From: Cercospora beticola
Lineage: Eukaryota > Ascomycota > Dothideomycetes > Mycosphaerellales > Mycosphaerellaceae
Assembly: GCF_033473495.1 (NCBI RefSeq)
Contig: NC_088936.1
Span: forward strand, 4,340,001-4,404,000
Reading direction: 5' to 3'
DNA length: 64,000 nt
Shown here: in pieces, positions 42,447-54,300 of the stretch
Layout of the letters: each line of letters begins with the position of its first letter
Numbering within the stretch: the first letter of the stretch is position 1
Translations under genes and position numbers: made by a program
Notes under the pieces: generated by a model
Databases searched by the model: none
Seen by the model: only the letters and a program-made list of their open reading frames with translations
Told to the model about the DNA's origin: nothing

Positions 42447-43073
42447 CTATCTCGTCCACCCATGATTCCACCCCTCCCTCGCCGGTGTCTCCGTCTGAAT
42501 CCTCGCATATTCAATCGGAACCCCATCCCAAATCTCATCCTTCTTCATCGCAAGCCTATACAACCTCCCCTCCCTCGCCCTCAAAACATCCTCCTCACTC
42601 GGCCCTTTCCCTCCCTCTTCTTTCGCTTGCGTCAACGGTTTCTGTCCGTATTTGATCCTTTCCTCATGAGTCATGCCTTCGCCATCGATGAGTCGCAATT
42701 GCTCGCAGGCTTCGGCCATGCTGTTGTATTGTCGTTCGAGTTCGAGTTGGCGTTCGCGTTTGAGTTTGTCTTGGTAGCGTTGCCAGGCGCGGTGGATTGT
42801 CCAGTGGCGGAGGTAGCGCGTACGGCTGAGGCGGAGGGGACGAGGGGTTAGAGGGTGGTGGAGGAAGTAGCGGATTGCGGTTATTCGGGCGTCGCGTTTT
42901 TGGGGGCCGGATTTCTTTTTGAGGTTTGATGGGGTGGAGGAGAAGGGGCGGAGGTAGAGTTGTGGTTGTTGTTGTTGTATTGAGGTCCTGGGAAGGATTG
43001 TGGTTGTTCGTGAGAGCGGTGTTGTGTATGTTTGGCGGAGGAGCGACATGGTCGCGGGTGTTCTTGACGCCAT
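42447..43073 (-). CDS. MRPL28: Mitochondrial large ribosomal subunit protein mL40
   Basis: 208 aa, single exon. Residues 1-48 form a presequence rich in Arg, Thr, Ser and Gln (LLRQTYTTPLSRTTTILPRTS, LRPFSSTP). The mature part begins KKKSGPQKRDARITAIRYFLHHPLTPRPLRLSRTRYLRHWTIHRAWQ, which fits the mL40 (yeast Mrpl28) family: a basic KK-RD-R-x-IRY block and a RHW-tract. A long helix follows with REQRQLELERQYNSM-like charge (actual KRERQLELERQYNSM) and LRLIDGEGM. Two Mets, at 1 and 9, could start; the first (43073) is used. It is a component of the mitoribosome. Divergent from the mutase gene, with 486 bp between the starts. Family assignment is from motif memory and not from a search. Confidence 0.72.
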   Translation of the reverse strand: MASRTPATMSLLRQTYTTPLSRTTTILPRTSIQQQQPQLYLRPFSSTPSNLKKKSGPQKRDARITAIRYFLHHPLTPRPLRLSRTRYLRHWTIHRAWQRYQDKLKRERQLELERQYNSMAEACEQLRLIDGEGMTHEERIKYGQKPLTQAKEEGGKGPSEEDVLRAREGRLYRLAMKKDEIWDGVPIEYARIQTETPAREGWNHGWTR

Positions 43074-43559
43074 TGTGGAGAGTGGTGTTGTTCAATGGCG
43101 TTGTCAATGCCTTGAGATGACTTCGGTATCGCGACTACCCTCGGAGGAGCCAAGACTTGCGACGGAGAGGATCGGGCCGATGCAGGTTGACGTTTGGCGG
43201 AGCTCGTGTCCGTGGGGTCCCTTTCTGTGAGTTATTTTGAGCTGCGGCAAGAGCTCGACTTTCTCTCGTTCTCCTCACAATCAGCACCGTATTGCAGTTT
43301 CACAAGCTGCATTAGGGTGTATTCCTATCCTCCACACACCGGTGTGGTTCTTTTTCGCACAGCCAGCTCGCGATACCATCGAACCGCAGCTCGAAACAGC
43401 GGCGTGCTCACTCAGCCTCGCATCGCTTCGCCCATTTCTGAAACTGCGGCTGTTACGACCCTCTTCACCGCACCGCCTCAACGACTTCAGAAACAATCTT
43501 CTTCCTATCTACACTCAATTCGGTTCAACCAGTCTCAATACGACATTCTCTCTTCCACA
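43074..43559. other. Shared promoter of mL40 and phosphoacetylglucosamine mutase
   Basis: 486 bp between divergent starts. The mutase frame stays open upstream to 43194, but that part is Ser/Arg-rich, unlike the family N-terminus, and is read as 5' leader. Confidence 0.5.
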
Positions 43560-45227
43560 ATGGCACCAGGCGTATTCGACACCAAAGGCAGCATGGCCAC
43601 GGCCATTGTCGAAGCTGTCAAGGACTTTCCTCGTCCCGAGAACTATGGCGACTTCACCTACGGCACTGCTGGCTTCCGTACCAAAGGCGACGTGCTGGAT
43701 CATGTCATGCTGGGCGTAGCTCTCATCGGAATCCTCCGCTCGAAAAAACTCGCAGGCCAGACCATTGGCGTCATGATTACTGCTTCACACAACAAGGCTG
43801 AGGACAATGGCGTGAAATTGGTTGATCCAATGGGAGAGATGCTGGAGCAAGAGTGGGAGAAGTGGGCCACGTACATTGTGAATGGCAAGACACCGGAGGA
43901 GACGATGCATGCTTTCGCTCAGATTGTCAAGCAGTTCAACATTGATATGGATAAGCCTGCACGAGTGATATATGGACGAGACACAAGACCTTCGGGAGCA
44001 CGATTGGTGAAGGCAGTCGAGGCTGGTTTGAAAGCGACCAATGCAGAGTACAAGGACTTTGGCATCCTGACGACACCACAATTGCACTACCTTGTTCGCG
44101 CTACGAACACCGCCAACGATGCCAACCCATACGGCGAGATCTCGGAGCAAGGTTACTACAAAAAGCTCTCTACCGCTTTTGCGACTGTCATGAAATACGC
44201 CAAGGCATCAAGTCCAGTCACAGTGGACTGCGCCAACGGCGTGGGAGCTCCAAAGCTGCAAGAGCTGCTCAAGCACCTGCCATCAGAGAAAGAGACGGGA
44301 TTGAATGTCACTGTCAAGAACGATCAGATCGAGAACGCTGAAGTGCTGAACAAGGATTGTGGAGCCGACTTTGTCAAGACCGGGCAAAAGGTCCCAGCTG
44401 GATTCACAGGCAAACCGTTTGACCGATGGGCATCATTTGACGGCGACGCAGATCGTATCGTGTACTATTTTGTCGAAGAGGGTAACATTTTCCGACTACT
44501 CGACGGCGACCGCATCGCGACGCTCGCGGCCTCTTTCCTTGGTGAGCTTGTCGAGAAGTCCGGCCTGTCAGAGAAGATCAAGATTGGCGTGGTACAGACT
44601 GCTTACGCAAACGGAGCTTCATCAAAATACATTACCGAGCGTCTGAAGCTCAAGTCCGTCTTTACACCTACTGGCGTCAAGCACCTGCACCACGAAGCTG
44701 CACGATACGATATTGGAGTCTACTTCGAGGCCAATGGGCACGGCACAATCCTGTTCAGCAACAACGCTCTGCGAACAATCTACAAGCAGGAACCACAGTC
44801 TCCTGCCCAGCTTGAGAACCTTGAAATCCTGCAAGGCCTGACTGAGCTGATCAACCAAACCGTCGGCGACGCCATCTCCGACTTCCTCCTCGTGGAAGCT
44901 ATTCTCGCGCACAAAGAGTGGACAGTCAAAGAATGGCTGGCGACTTACACCGACATGCCTAACAAACTCGCCAAGCAGATCGTCAAGGACCGTTCCCTCT
45001 TCAAGACTGTGCCTGGTACTGCCGAGCAGAAACTTGCGGAGCCTGCAGGTCTGCAAGAGAAGATTGATGCTGAGGTGGCCAAATACAAGAATGGGCGATG
45101 CTTCGTCCGCGCTTCCGGGACCGAAGATGCTGTCCGAATCTATGGCGAGGCTAGTGAGGCGTATGATGTGGATCACATGGTCCAATCTGTTGCCGGACTT
45201 GTCGTATCGAAGAGCGAAGGACACTAA
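43560..45227 (+). CDS. PCM1: Phosphoacetylglucosamine mutase
   Basis: Interconverts GlcNAc-6-phosphate and GlcNAc-1-phosphate, the step before UDP-GlcNAc, and so supplies chitin, N-glycan and GPI synthesis; cytosolic. 555 aa, single exon. An alpha-D-phosphohexomutase with the phosphoserine loop ITASHNKAEDNGVK (Ser76), the metal loop FDGDADR (Asp294), the sugar-binding loop around YFEANGHGT and the phosphate loop RASGTEDAVRIYGEA. The near-N-terminal YGTAGFRTK is typical of the AGM1 branch and distinguishes it from phosphoglucomutase. Length matches (about 540-560). I start at ATG 43560 (MAPGVFDTKGSM), in CACAATGGC context, since the in-frame upstream sequence is not protein-like. Confidence 0.95.
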   Translation: MAPGVFDTKGSMATAIVEAVKDFPRPENYGDFTYGTAGFRTKGDVLDHVMLGVALIGILRSKKLAGQTIGVMITASHNKAEDNGVKLVDPMGEMLEQEWEKWATYIVNGKTPEETMHAFAQIVKQFNIDMDKPARVIYGRDTRPSGARLVKAVEAGLKATNAEYKDFGILTTPQLHYLVRATNTANDANPYGEISEQGYYKKLSTAFATVMKYAKASSPVTVDCANGVGAPKLQELLKHLPSEKETGLNVTVKNDQIENAEVLNKDCGADFVKTGQKVPAGFTGKPFDRWASFDGDADRIVYYFVEEGNIFRLLDGDRIATLAASFLGELVEKSGLSEKIKIGVVQTAYANGASSKYITERLKLKSVFTPTGVKHLHHEAARYDIGVYFEANGHGTILFSNNALRTIYKQEPQSPAQLENLEILQGLTELINQTVGDAISDFLLVEAILAHKEWTVKEWLATYTDMPNKLAKQIVKDRSLFKTVPGTAEQKLAEPAGLQEKIDAEVAKYKNGRCFVRASGTEDAVRIYGEASEAYDVDHMVQSVAGLVVSKSEGH

Positions 45228-47220
45228 TTTTCCCCGTGCAACTCCGACGGATGATGTGAGACATTTTTCTCTACAGAAAGGCTGTCGGCTGAAAAGAGGC
45301 TGCAGGAACTTTGATGATCTAGAAACATGAGCGTTCTTTTTGGGAAAAGAGTATAAGGCGTCTGCTGGGTAGATGATGTGATGTGGCGAATCGAGAAAAG
45401 CGGAAAAGTTTTTGTTGGAATGAGAAAAGAGATCTGAGATGATGATACCAGTGATGAAGATCTGATTGATAGACAAAATTTCCTTGGGAGTGGTACGAAA
45501 TGAAATGGATGAGAGCCCAGGTTGGACTCTCACGATTTACCTTGCAGAGCCACGAATTCGAATTCTATCAGTCCTGCGCGTCGGCAACGTCTTTTCTGAC
45601 TCGTGCTTTTCGTGGGACAATGCCTTACGAGAGTCAAGTGAGGTCGGGCGCCTGCCAAGCTGCCTCTCTTGACTTTTGCTTGGGGAATATTGTAGCCAGT
45701 GAAGTCCTGAGCGACATGAAGTACCTCGGATGCCATTTTGTCGCTTTTGGTTGGTCGTTCGCAATCCATCACTTCATCCCTACCATTCAATACGACTCTG
45801 CGCCTTCCATACCTTCTCTCCACGTGGAAATGTCGCCGACTGATGAAGTTGTAACAAGAAGCAGCGAGACTTTGGCGCCGTGAGTCTGGGCAGTGAAGTG
45901 GCATGGCTTAGTCACGCTAGCGGCGGCTTGGACGGGACGACACCGAACGCGTGGGCCGTGATTCTGGGGAAAGGCAGTTGTCGTTACAAATCGGATTCGT
46001 CGGCGTTCGTGTTCGCGTCTGTTTGCATATCTCTGCTATCGCTCCTTGTCTGCTTTCATCAATACTATTACACCGTCATCTCGGATGCGCGCTGCTCGCA
46101 AACGGAAGAAGGTCAGCATCCGATAGTCTGCATGCCAATGCTGATGGTCAAGATTGCAGACAGACGAGCGAGTTGTTGCTGGTCAGGAGAGGCTTGGCTA
46201 GGACTCCTTCAGGAAGCGATCAGGTGCGGATTAGGCAGGTGAGAAGACGGAGGATCTGCTCTTTCTCGTACCCGTGTCGCGTGCTGGAGCGAGATGGCGG
46301 CGGCGCGGTGAGTGGTGTGGGAGGCCCGGCGAGGTGAGATCAAGGCGGACGGGCTGCCACGAGGCAGCATGCGACGATGATGAGTGATGAGAATGAGCTG
46401 CACACAGCATTGTTCGTATCACCACTCACGAATCTCTGACTGGCTCGCGGTCTTTGTCCCTGATCGTGCGACAGCGCTGGAGACCGGAGCCTCGCCACGC
46501 CGGACTCGCCTATCGTGCGGCGTGGAAGACGCATCGAAGGGCGGAAGAAGACACCCACAAGCAGATCGACGGCCGAGAGTGGTCAGCGATACAAAGCGCT
46601 GCAGTAGCGGCAGCTGCTGCAATGCCACCTCGCCATCCTGCCACCGAACCACGAACCACGCTGGCCCCGGGTGCGCACCAGCTGTGCGCGCCCATTCCAG
46701 CCCCGGCTGTCTGCACCGAAAACAGCCTTCGCGCCGCGCTGCCCCGCAATCCTGCTGCTCGTGCTCTGCCCCAGCGCGCGCGTCCATTCGACGGCGCATC
46801 CAGTCCGCGAAATCAGCACTGCACTGCACTGCGCTGTACAACATGTCCAAGGCCGCGACCAAGCCTTGGCCGCTGGCTAAACCTTCTGCTTCGTAGGCAA
46901 AGGCTTTTCGGTTAGATAAGCCACGCGCCCTCGCAGCTTGTGCTTCTTGACGCCGCTTGGCCAGGTCTCGTGGCGCGACCGACTTAGCACCTTCCTTCGA
47001 CCTTCACACGAACCTGATCACCGCGATAACACTATGCCGAGTGTGGCGCATCGGCCTTAGTCGTCGTTTATGAACTGCATTCCTGCCCGCTTTCTTTGAT
47101 CGACGCTTTCCTCAGACCAAACCTCCCCCTCCCTCCTTCCCTGTTCCCTGTTCCTTCTTCTCTCACACATCCCTTTGTCTGTGGTCCGCTGTCTCACGAG
47201 ACATCTTCGCGCCGACCACG
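45228..47220. other. Two-kb intergenic region upstream of the permease
   Basis: No supportable gene. Several overlapping ORFs of 60-170 codons at 45466-46915 lie on both strands, use rare codons and have no motif. The last 150 bases, TCC/CTT-rich, look like the permease leader. A long regulated promoter would suit a nutrient permease. Confidence 0.45.
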
Positions 47221-49258
47221 ATGGCACACGACGACGACGTCGAGTTCGGCGGCAAGTCCTTTGGCGATGCTCCCAAACGCGCCTCCCTCAGCGACCATGC
47301 GCGCGGCCGACAACTCAGCACCGACGGCAATGATGTCGCCATGGTCAACGCTGACCAGAGAGCGCTCAAGCGAGATCTCAAGGGCAGACACATGCAAATG
47401 ATTGCCATGTGAGTTTCACCCACGTCCACTGCAATGTTCTGAAATCTCCCTTGCGCTGACACCGATTGTTCCACAGCGGCGGTGCCATTGGAGCCGGTCT
47501 GTTCATCGGTTCGGGTGGCGCATTCCAGTCAGGTGGTCCTGCCTCGGTGCTCATCGGTTTCGCCCTCATCGGTGGCAGTATTTACCTCATGATGCAGGCT
47601 CTCGCTGAGATGGCCGTCCTGTATCCCGTCAATGGCGCCTTCACCGTCTACATTACCCGATTCGTCGATCCTTCGTGGGGGTTTGCCTGCTCCTGGCAGT
47701 ATGCTATCAGTTGGTTGACGGTTTTGCCTTTCGAGATCTCTGCCGCCTGCAATATCATTCACTTCTGGGAGGGATCGCAGGGTATCAATAACAGTGCTTG
47801 GATCGTGCCTCTGCTCCTTGCTTTGGTTGCCATCCAGTTCTTTGGCGTGAGGGGGTACGGAGAGGTGGGGTTTTCCTCGCAGCCATTCCTGGAACTCTGT
47901 CATTGACATTTTCTAGGTCGAATTTGTTCTGTCCATTATCAAGATCTTGGCCTGTTCTGGTTTCATCATCTTGGGCATCATCATCAATGTTGGCGGTGTC
48001 CCAACTGACGACAGAGGTTACATCGGCGGTCGCTACTGGTGAGCTCCCCGATTGCCAATTCAAAAGCATCCCATTAACGAATTTTTAGGAACGCCCCCTA
48101 CAACCCCTTCCTGAACGGTTTCCACGGTTTCTGCAGTGTCTTCGTCACCGCTGCATTCGCCTACACTGGCACCGAGCTTACTGGGCTGGCTGCCGCCGAG
48201 GCGAAGAACCCTAAGAAGGAGATTCCACGTGCTTCCAAGCAGGTCGTATGGCGTATTGCCATCTTCTATCTCCTGAACCTCCTCCTCATTGGCCTCATCG
48301 TCCCCACCGATACTCCAGCTTACCAGGATGAGGGCTCGGAGTCGCGTCGCTCTCCTTTCGTCATTGCCATTCAGCTTGCTGGCATCAAGGTCCTCCCCAG
48401 TATCTTCAACGCCGTCATTCTGATTGCTGTGATGAGTGTCGCCAACTCGTGCACTTTCGGTTCGACCCGCACAATCCAGGCCTTGGCCGCAAACGGTATG
48501 TATCGAGCTGAACAGACTAGTCGATATTCATTTGCTGACAATTTTGCAGGCATGGCTCCTAAGCTGTTCGCTTACGTCGACAAAGCCGGCCGTCCACTCA
48601 TGGTCACAATCATGCAGTTGCTCTTTGGCTGCTTGGCTTTCATCAACTTGGCGCCAAATGGAGGTGACATTTTCGGCTGGTTGCTGGCGTTGTCGGGTCT
48701 CTCGATCCTGTTCATCTACGGCAGTGTTTGCCTTGCTCACATTCGCTTCCGCGCTGCTTGGTAAGTTTGGAGAATAACTCCCCGAAGCCCCTTGAGGCGA
48801 GATCGAGACGCTGATAGACTTACAGGAAACTCAATGGCCACTCCCTCGACGAATTGCCCTTCAAAGCAGCCTTCGGCGTCTGGGGCTCGTACCTCGGCCT
48901 GTTGGTCAACGTCCTGGCACTCGTTGCACAGTTCTACGTTGCGCTTTACCCCGTCGGCGGCACACCTCTCACAGCCGAGGGTTTCTTCTCCGCTTACCTC
49001 GCCGGTCCCTTCCTCGTTGGACTTTACATCATCTGGAAAGTCTACTCGTGGTTCGTGTATCCTTCACATCGTCGCATGTGGGTCGCTCTCAAGGATGTCG
49101 ACATCTACAGCGGTATGCGCGAGGATCAGAAGATGATGATCTCGGGTGTGGACGTTACGGAGGAAAACCGACGAGCGAGTATCCAGGAGATCCAGAGTGA
49201 GAAGAAAAAGAAGGGATTTATGGATTACGCCAAGGCTGGTGTGAGGAGTGTCATCTAG
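47221..49258 (+). CDS. Amino-acid permease, YAT/AAP family
   Basis: Plasma-membrane proton-coupled amino-acid permease, APC superfamily, 582 aa. Six exons: 47221-47408, 47477-47864, 47917-48038, 48089-48495, 48550-48760 and 48826-49258. Donors are GTGAGT, GTGGGG, GTGAGC, GTATGT and GTAAGT, and all junctions keep frame. The cytosolic N-tail ends in LKRDLKGRHMQMIAIGGAIGAGLFIGSG, the TM1 substrate/sodium-site motif of the family. Conserved parts are LAEMAVLYPVNGAFTVYITRFVDPSWGF, ACSGFIILGIIINVGG, FVTAAFAYTGTELTGLAAAEAKNPKKEIPRA and SSCxxGSTRT-like NSCTFGSTRTIQALAANG. About 12 membrane segments are visible. The tail has IWKVYSWFVYPSHR and Lys/Glu-rich ends that could take ubiquitin. The specificity cannot be set; general and dicarboxylic permeases share these motifs. 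Confidence 0.93.
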
Positions 49259-50526
49259 AGGATATGTTGTTTGTTGTTGCATCGCATCTTTGATCTCTGT
49301 ATATTTTGCCAATATCGACTGGGTGGGAGATAGGACCAGCCTTCTGGGCATAGTGGGCTAGTGGTTTGGGAAAGAGAGAGTTAAGACTTGACGATGATGA
49401 TGAAGAGAAGGCCTGAATTGGGCTGACGTTGGAAGAAGAACAGAACCTTCTACTAGCCGCTAGTGTCTGTTGATGAAACTTACGCTTTTCGCTCACGCCT
49501 TACGCCCTGTTCTGTACATTTCCCATTTGCGGTTAACTGTCACGTGAAACACCCGGTCTCTCACGTCGAGAAGTGGTTGAACATCTGTGTTCATCGTCTC
49601 GTTTGTATGCTCGAGTATAAGGCTGCCTGCAACACGAGACTGCGAGCGCAGCGTAGGCACAAGTTAGGAGGTATTGCCAAGCTGAGGGCTGACCATTCCA
49701 TTTGTTCTAGAACACCATTTCGATTCCTTCTTCAGCTGAAAGACTTGGCTGCATTTGCATTTGCATTTGCATTGTATCGTCTACACCCATTTTATGCAGC
49801 TTGGGTTTCGATTGGGTTCGCTTGAGAGGAGAAGGATTGGAAACGAGGTTCGCGTGACGAGGTGATGAATGTTCTGGGTTTGGGCGTTTGCTCGGCGTTG
49901 GGGGGTCTTAGGGGCTGAGATTTGGGGATTTTGGTGAAGATATTTCGTTGCCTGGGAGAAGGGACAGGTGGTATACGATGCAAAGCTAGACCCTTTAAGC
50001 AGTTGCAAAGATGTTCTTTGAGTATAAAGGTTAGTCGCTGTCGATTTTGTCCAAAGTTGGGCAGATTTTATGTCGTTGCCTGATCGTGGACGAAGGAAGT
50101 GGCTGTGGTCTTGGTAGTGCCTTGGCTTTTGTGCAAGTTGTGCACAGCATAGTGTGGCTGAGGGTGAAAGTTTATGCAAAGCGTGAGTTAGAGGATAGTG
50201 AGATGCTATTGTTGGAGGAAGGTTGAAGGTGACGACGACGACGACGACGATCGTGCTGGTGATGGCGTTGATAAAAGATGGGAGTTCGACGTCAAACCGA
50301 GGAAGAGAAGGTGTCAAGCGCAGAAGAAAAACAACAGAAGGCACGAAACAGCCGAACATTCTTTCATCGAAGCAATTACTCGTATTGTGGACGGATTCAG
50401 ATTCGAACAATCGAACCTCATATTCTTGAAGGATAATATTCGATCATTGAAAAGAGTCGAAAATCAAGTCTTGACTTTCCACAAACAAGAACAGACTGCC
50501 TGCTCCCATTCGATTTTCAAACAAAC
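49259..50526. other. Intergenic with simple repeats
   Basis: No supportable gene. Holds a TTTGCA repeat at about 49752-49774 and a GAC/GACGAC microsatellite at about 50229-50249. A 209-codon minus-strand ORF here is made of low-quality codons and is not called. Confidence 0.5.
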
Positions 50527-50787
50527 ATGGGTTCATCACGACAACTAGCTGGAGGCTCTTCCGATGACAAGAAGAATACCGACGTTCCACTCGAAAACAG
50601 GGAGCATGGATCTTCATCTAGGGACACTAGAACGGATCCTACAATCAGATATCCAGACCAGGATCAGAACGATCGATCGGACGGCGAGCAACGACATGTG
50701 AAGACGAAGAAAGGTTACAATTGGACATGCTTGGAGGGCTTCAATTGCGGGATTCTGTTGGGAGCATGTCTTTGCTGTTTTAGTTGA
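50527..50787 (+). CDS. Small CYSTM-like protein
   Basis: 86 aa. The N-terminal 60 residues are hydrophilic (MGSSRQLAGGSSDDKKNTD, many D/R/E/Q); the last 22 are WTCLEGFNCGILLGACLCCFS, a short hydrophobic segment with five Cys. This layout (polar tail plus a Cys-rich membrane-like end) resembles the CYSTM stress-tolerance family, but the fungal CYSTM motif is usually longer, so this is only a suggestion. Gly2 and Ser3 after Met could allow N-myristoylation. Single exon; the ATG follows a purine at -3. It converges on the TOR gene (580 bp between stops). Confidence 0.5.
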   Translation: MGSSRQLAGGSSDDKKNTDVPLENREHGSSSRDTRTDPTIRYPDQDQNDRSDGEQRHVKTKKGYNWTCLEGFNCGILLGACLCCFS

Positions 50788-51366
50788 GTAAATTGATTTT
50801 GGAATCGAGTGTGAGATGGTTGACAAGCCGCGCAGCGAGCGAAGTGTTGTTTCAATAATAATTTTTCTTGATTAATTGGCGCAACACCATTGACAGAGAT
50901 TGTAGAGAAATGATATTACATCTGAAGCCGCCATCCGGACGCCAAGTCAGAGTGGATTCGCTGTGTGCCCACTAAGATGGGATACTCAAACTCAGCACTG
51001 TTCGTGCTTGTTGTGACGAGTGAATAGCGATTGACGGCGATGAAATTCGAGACTTTGGTAGAACATTTCTTCCTTTCAAAAATTTGTTAACATCGATCCG
51101 AACGATTTCATTGTTGCGGGTAGCAGCCGCTAACCGCTGTATTTTCCCCACATATACATAGCTTTGTCTCGCCAACACTCGCACATGCGGAGGGCTCATA
51201 CTTCATATTTCTGCGCTTCACGTCTCTTCAGCTCACATCCACACACGACCATCAAAGCATATCAACAACAACAACCAACGCCACGCTGGAATGAAACATC
51301 GATCTGCACTGAAAGTCGCTCGTCCGCTTCGTAATGATATAAATACTGTTGGTCTCAGTCCGATCC
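50788..51366. other. Convergent 3' flanks
   Basis: Between the small CYSTM-like gene and the TOR stop at 51367. Nothing recognised. Confidence 0.5.
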
Positions 51367-54300
51367 TTACCAGAACGAACACCACCCAATATAATGCTGA
51401 CACAAATTCTCCAGATTCGTTGCCTCGGCCAACAGCCGATCCACCTGATCCTCGATCGTCAACTCCTGTTCCTTTTTGAAATCTCTTCCAGTCAACTTCT
51501 CCTTGACACGAGCCAAAACCTGCAAAGCCCGTGCGTTCTGGACTTCTTTCTCCATAGGGTCTTGTGCTGGATAACCGTTCATACCCGGCACGATGGAGCC
51601 ATGGCGAGGACGGCCAGGACGATATGAGGAGTTCGGTGGACGGTCGCCGGCAGGTGGCGCATTAGAGTCGCCGCCCATAACGGAAGCGCGGCGGCGGTCG
51701 TGTTGCGGCGGAGCACCAACGAGTTGTGGAGCACCATTCTCACTATGCATGATGGATCCACGGCGCTCAGACTGATATGTAGGATCTGATGGGGCATCTC
51801 TAGTACCGAGACGCCATGTGAGAAGCGGATCGTGGATGAAAGCTTCCAGCACAGCCATGAGAGATTCCTTATTGCTGCGCAAGAGACGCATAACGTGCTC
51901 GCAAGTCGTGCGATATGAACCTTCGATGTTACTAACCTCCATGGCGAAGGTCAACATCCTCGTCAAGCGGAATGGCACACGTTCGGGGTACTTCTCACGA
52001 TGCATGGCCACTTCGAAACAGTCTCCGAAATCGATGTGAATGATTTTGCCAGTCACTCGGTCCAGCATTAAGTTGCTTGGGTGACGATCTCCCAGACCGA
52101 GGACATATCCGACCATGGACATGACAGCAAGTGATCGAGTGTAGTTTGTTCTTCGATCGAGCCATGCTTCGGAGGATTTACTCTTGAGCCAGAGAACACG
52201 GTACAGATCCTGTCCAGTAGTGTTGTCCAGCGCATATCCGAAGACCTCCACTTTCTGCATCAGCGTGAGATTATCATAGTCGGGCGCCATCTGCAGCATG
52301 ATGCGATGCTCAATATTGAGCAGAATCTTCCTAGACTCCCGATACTCGCGGATGAGAACGTGTAGGGTATCAGAATTAGGCACCCATCCTAGCAGACCGG
52401 CTTGTGTTGACAACGGAATGGCAGCGTATCGCTGAATGTTGAGATGCCTCTTCAGACACTCAGTGTCGGTCTGAAGTAGCGTGTTGACCAGGCCGAACAG
52501 TTGCATGACTCTCTCATCCTGTCGAATGTCCTCATGTCCTTTGACCATGAAGTCGTATTTGAGGCCGTCACTGCCCTTCAAGCCGAGTTTGCGAGGTCTC
52601 TGCTTACTGCTGATGACAGTAGCAACAGGCTCGAAGCTTTGAATGCGCACAACAGGCTTGCCAACAACATACGTTCCAGGTACGGCCAGATCCAAATCGT
52701 GGGCATTCTTGAGCTCGGGCGAGACGTACTGAAGCTCCAGACTCATAAGCTGGGGCAATTGTCGTGCAATTCGCTTGAACACGCCGTAGTACAAATCCCA
52801 AGCCTGGTTAAGATCTCCAATCTCTTTTGTCGTCTTGTAAGCCTCGCACCAGTCTCTAGCCTCGTTGAGGTCACGGCCGAAGGATTGGATGAATGAGATT
52901 TCACGGAGTGTCTCTGGACCCTTTCGAAGCATTTCGTGAAGAGGTTCCAGTGTAGCAAGCATCCCCTGAATGTTGTGGTCACCAAAATACAGTCGACTCG
53001 CTTCCTCGAGGCCCTCGTGCCATTGTTCGTGCCACAGTACCGCAATACGGATGAGCTCGTGGCTGACCAACCCTGCCTGCTCGACCAGCTTCGGCGAATG
53101 CTGCTGCATGGCATCCATGATTCTCCTTGCAGAACGAGATCGTCCGACTGCATCACTCTTCATGCTAACGGTGAGTGGGTAGACGAGTGCCTGTGGGTGA
53201 GCTCGACCAATATCAACCAGGAGGTTGTGGATACCCTCCTTGACAAGTCGATTTGGCTGATTGATACGAGCAATGAGTTGTGGTATTACCTCCAACCAAG
53301 TATCAACGCTGACCGATGATATGCCTTGCGTCACTGCTTGAGTGACCTCCTGATAGTTTCCGTGCGCAAACCACAAAGTCAGCAAGCGAAGTGTGTCCTG
53401 CAACGAGCTCGTGGAGGAGAGTGCAATACTCTTGAAGAACCCCTTGACAGCAGGAACGACGTGTTCTGTAACAATGTACGACGGAACATCAGTGGCCTCG
53501 CGATCGCCAGAAGTGAGAGATGTCACGACCTCAAAGTTGGCCAGAGCCCAGGCATGCCACGCCTTGTACCAAGATTCGTGGTACCTTGTAGCGGCATGGT
53601 AAGACGCAAGGACATCAGCAACATGTTCAGATTGCCAGTCACCATTATGTAACTTGACCTGCCAGTCTCCCTGCTTAAGGTAGCATCGGGCAAGTAGGAG
53701 TCGCCATTCGTCCAATTCTGCCTTTTCTTTGGGTGAGATCTGGTGCGCGTTGGCAGCGCCAAAGGGACCAGTACTATGGATGCCGTTGACTCCATTGACG
53801 CCGTTCATGCCGTTGACACCATTCAGCACGCTTCCAGGATGCCCGTTGAGATGAGGCGCTGCCGCGGCCATCCGTCCTTCGTAGTCATCTTTGAGCGTCT
53901 TCGTAAAGGATCGAAGAGCGCCAAGCGCAGCATCATGTTGATCGTTGCTCCAGAGGAATTTGAAAGTCGCATACTGCACCGGATATGGTGCCTGGTGCAC
54001 AATGTCCCAGCTCTCCTTGTCGCCGTCTGCCAGCGTGCTAAGATGCTGACTACTAGAGAAGTTCAGCAGGCTGTTCAGACTCTTCTCGGCAAGTCCAGGC
54101 CGTTGTGCCTTGCGGCAGATAGAAGCGAACTTGATGTACATCTCCTGGTTCTCTTGCGGCGAGATAACCAGCGCCCTAACCTTCAACATGCGTTGCCACA
54201 CATCGACTTGGCGCTGATTGCCTCTCAGACGCTTCGTCCAGGTGGTGCGCATACGATCCTGCTTCTCAGGGTCGTGAGAATGCTGTTTGTATTGAATGAT

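Noticed and set aside
43194..43559. In-frame N-terminal extension of the mutase to 677 aa
   Set aside because: Composition is leader-like; the family starts near the ATG at 43560.
44622..45533. 303-codon antisense ORF over the mutase gene
   Set aside because: Mirror of a real gene, no motif.
46384..46915. Overlapping plus-strand ORFs of 150-170 codons
   Set aside because: Two frames open together in a GC-rich stretch; Arg/Ala/Pro-rich chance ORFs.
50229..50249. GAC microsatellite
   Set aside because: Ordinary simple repeat with no sign of function.
49781..50410. 209-codon minus-strand ORF
   Set aside because: Amino-acid use unlike a folded protein and no motif; probably chance.
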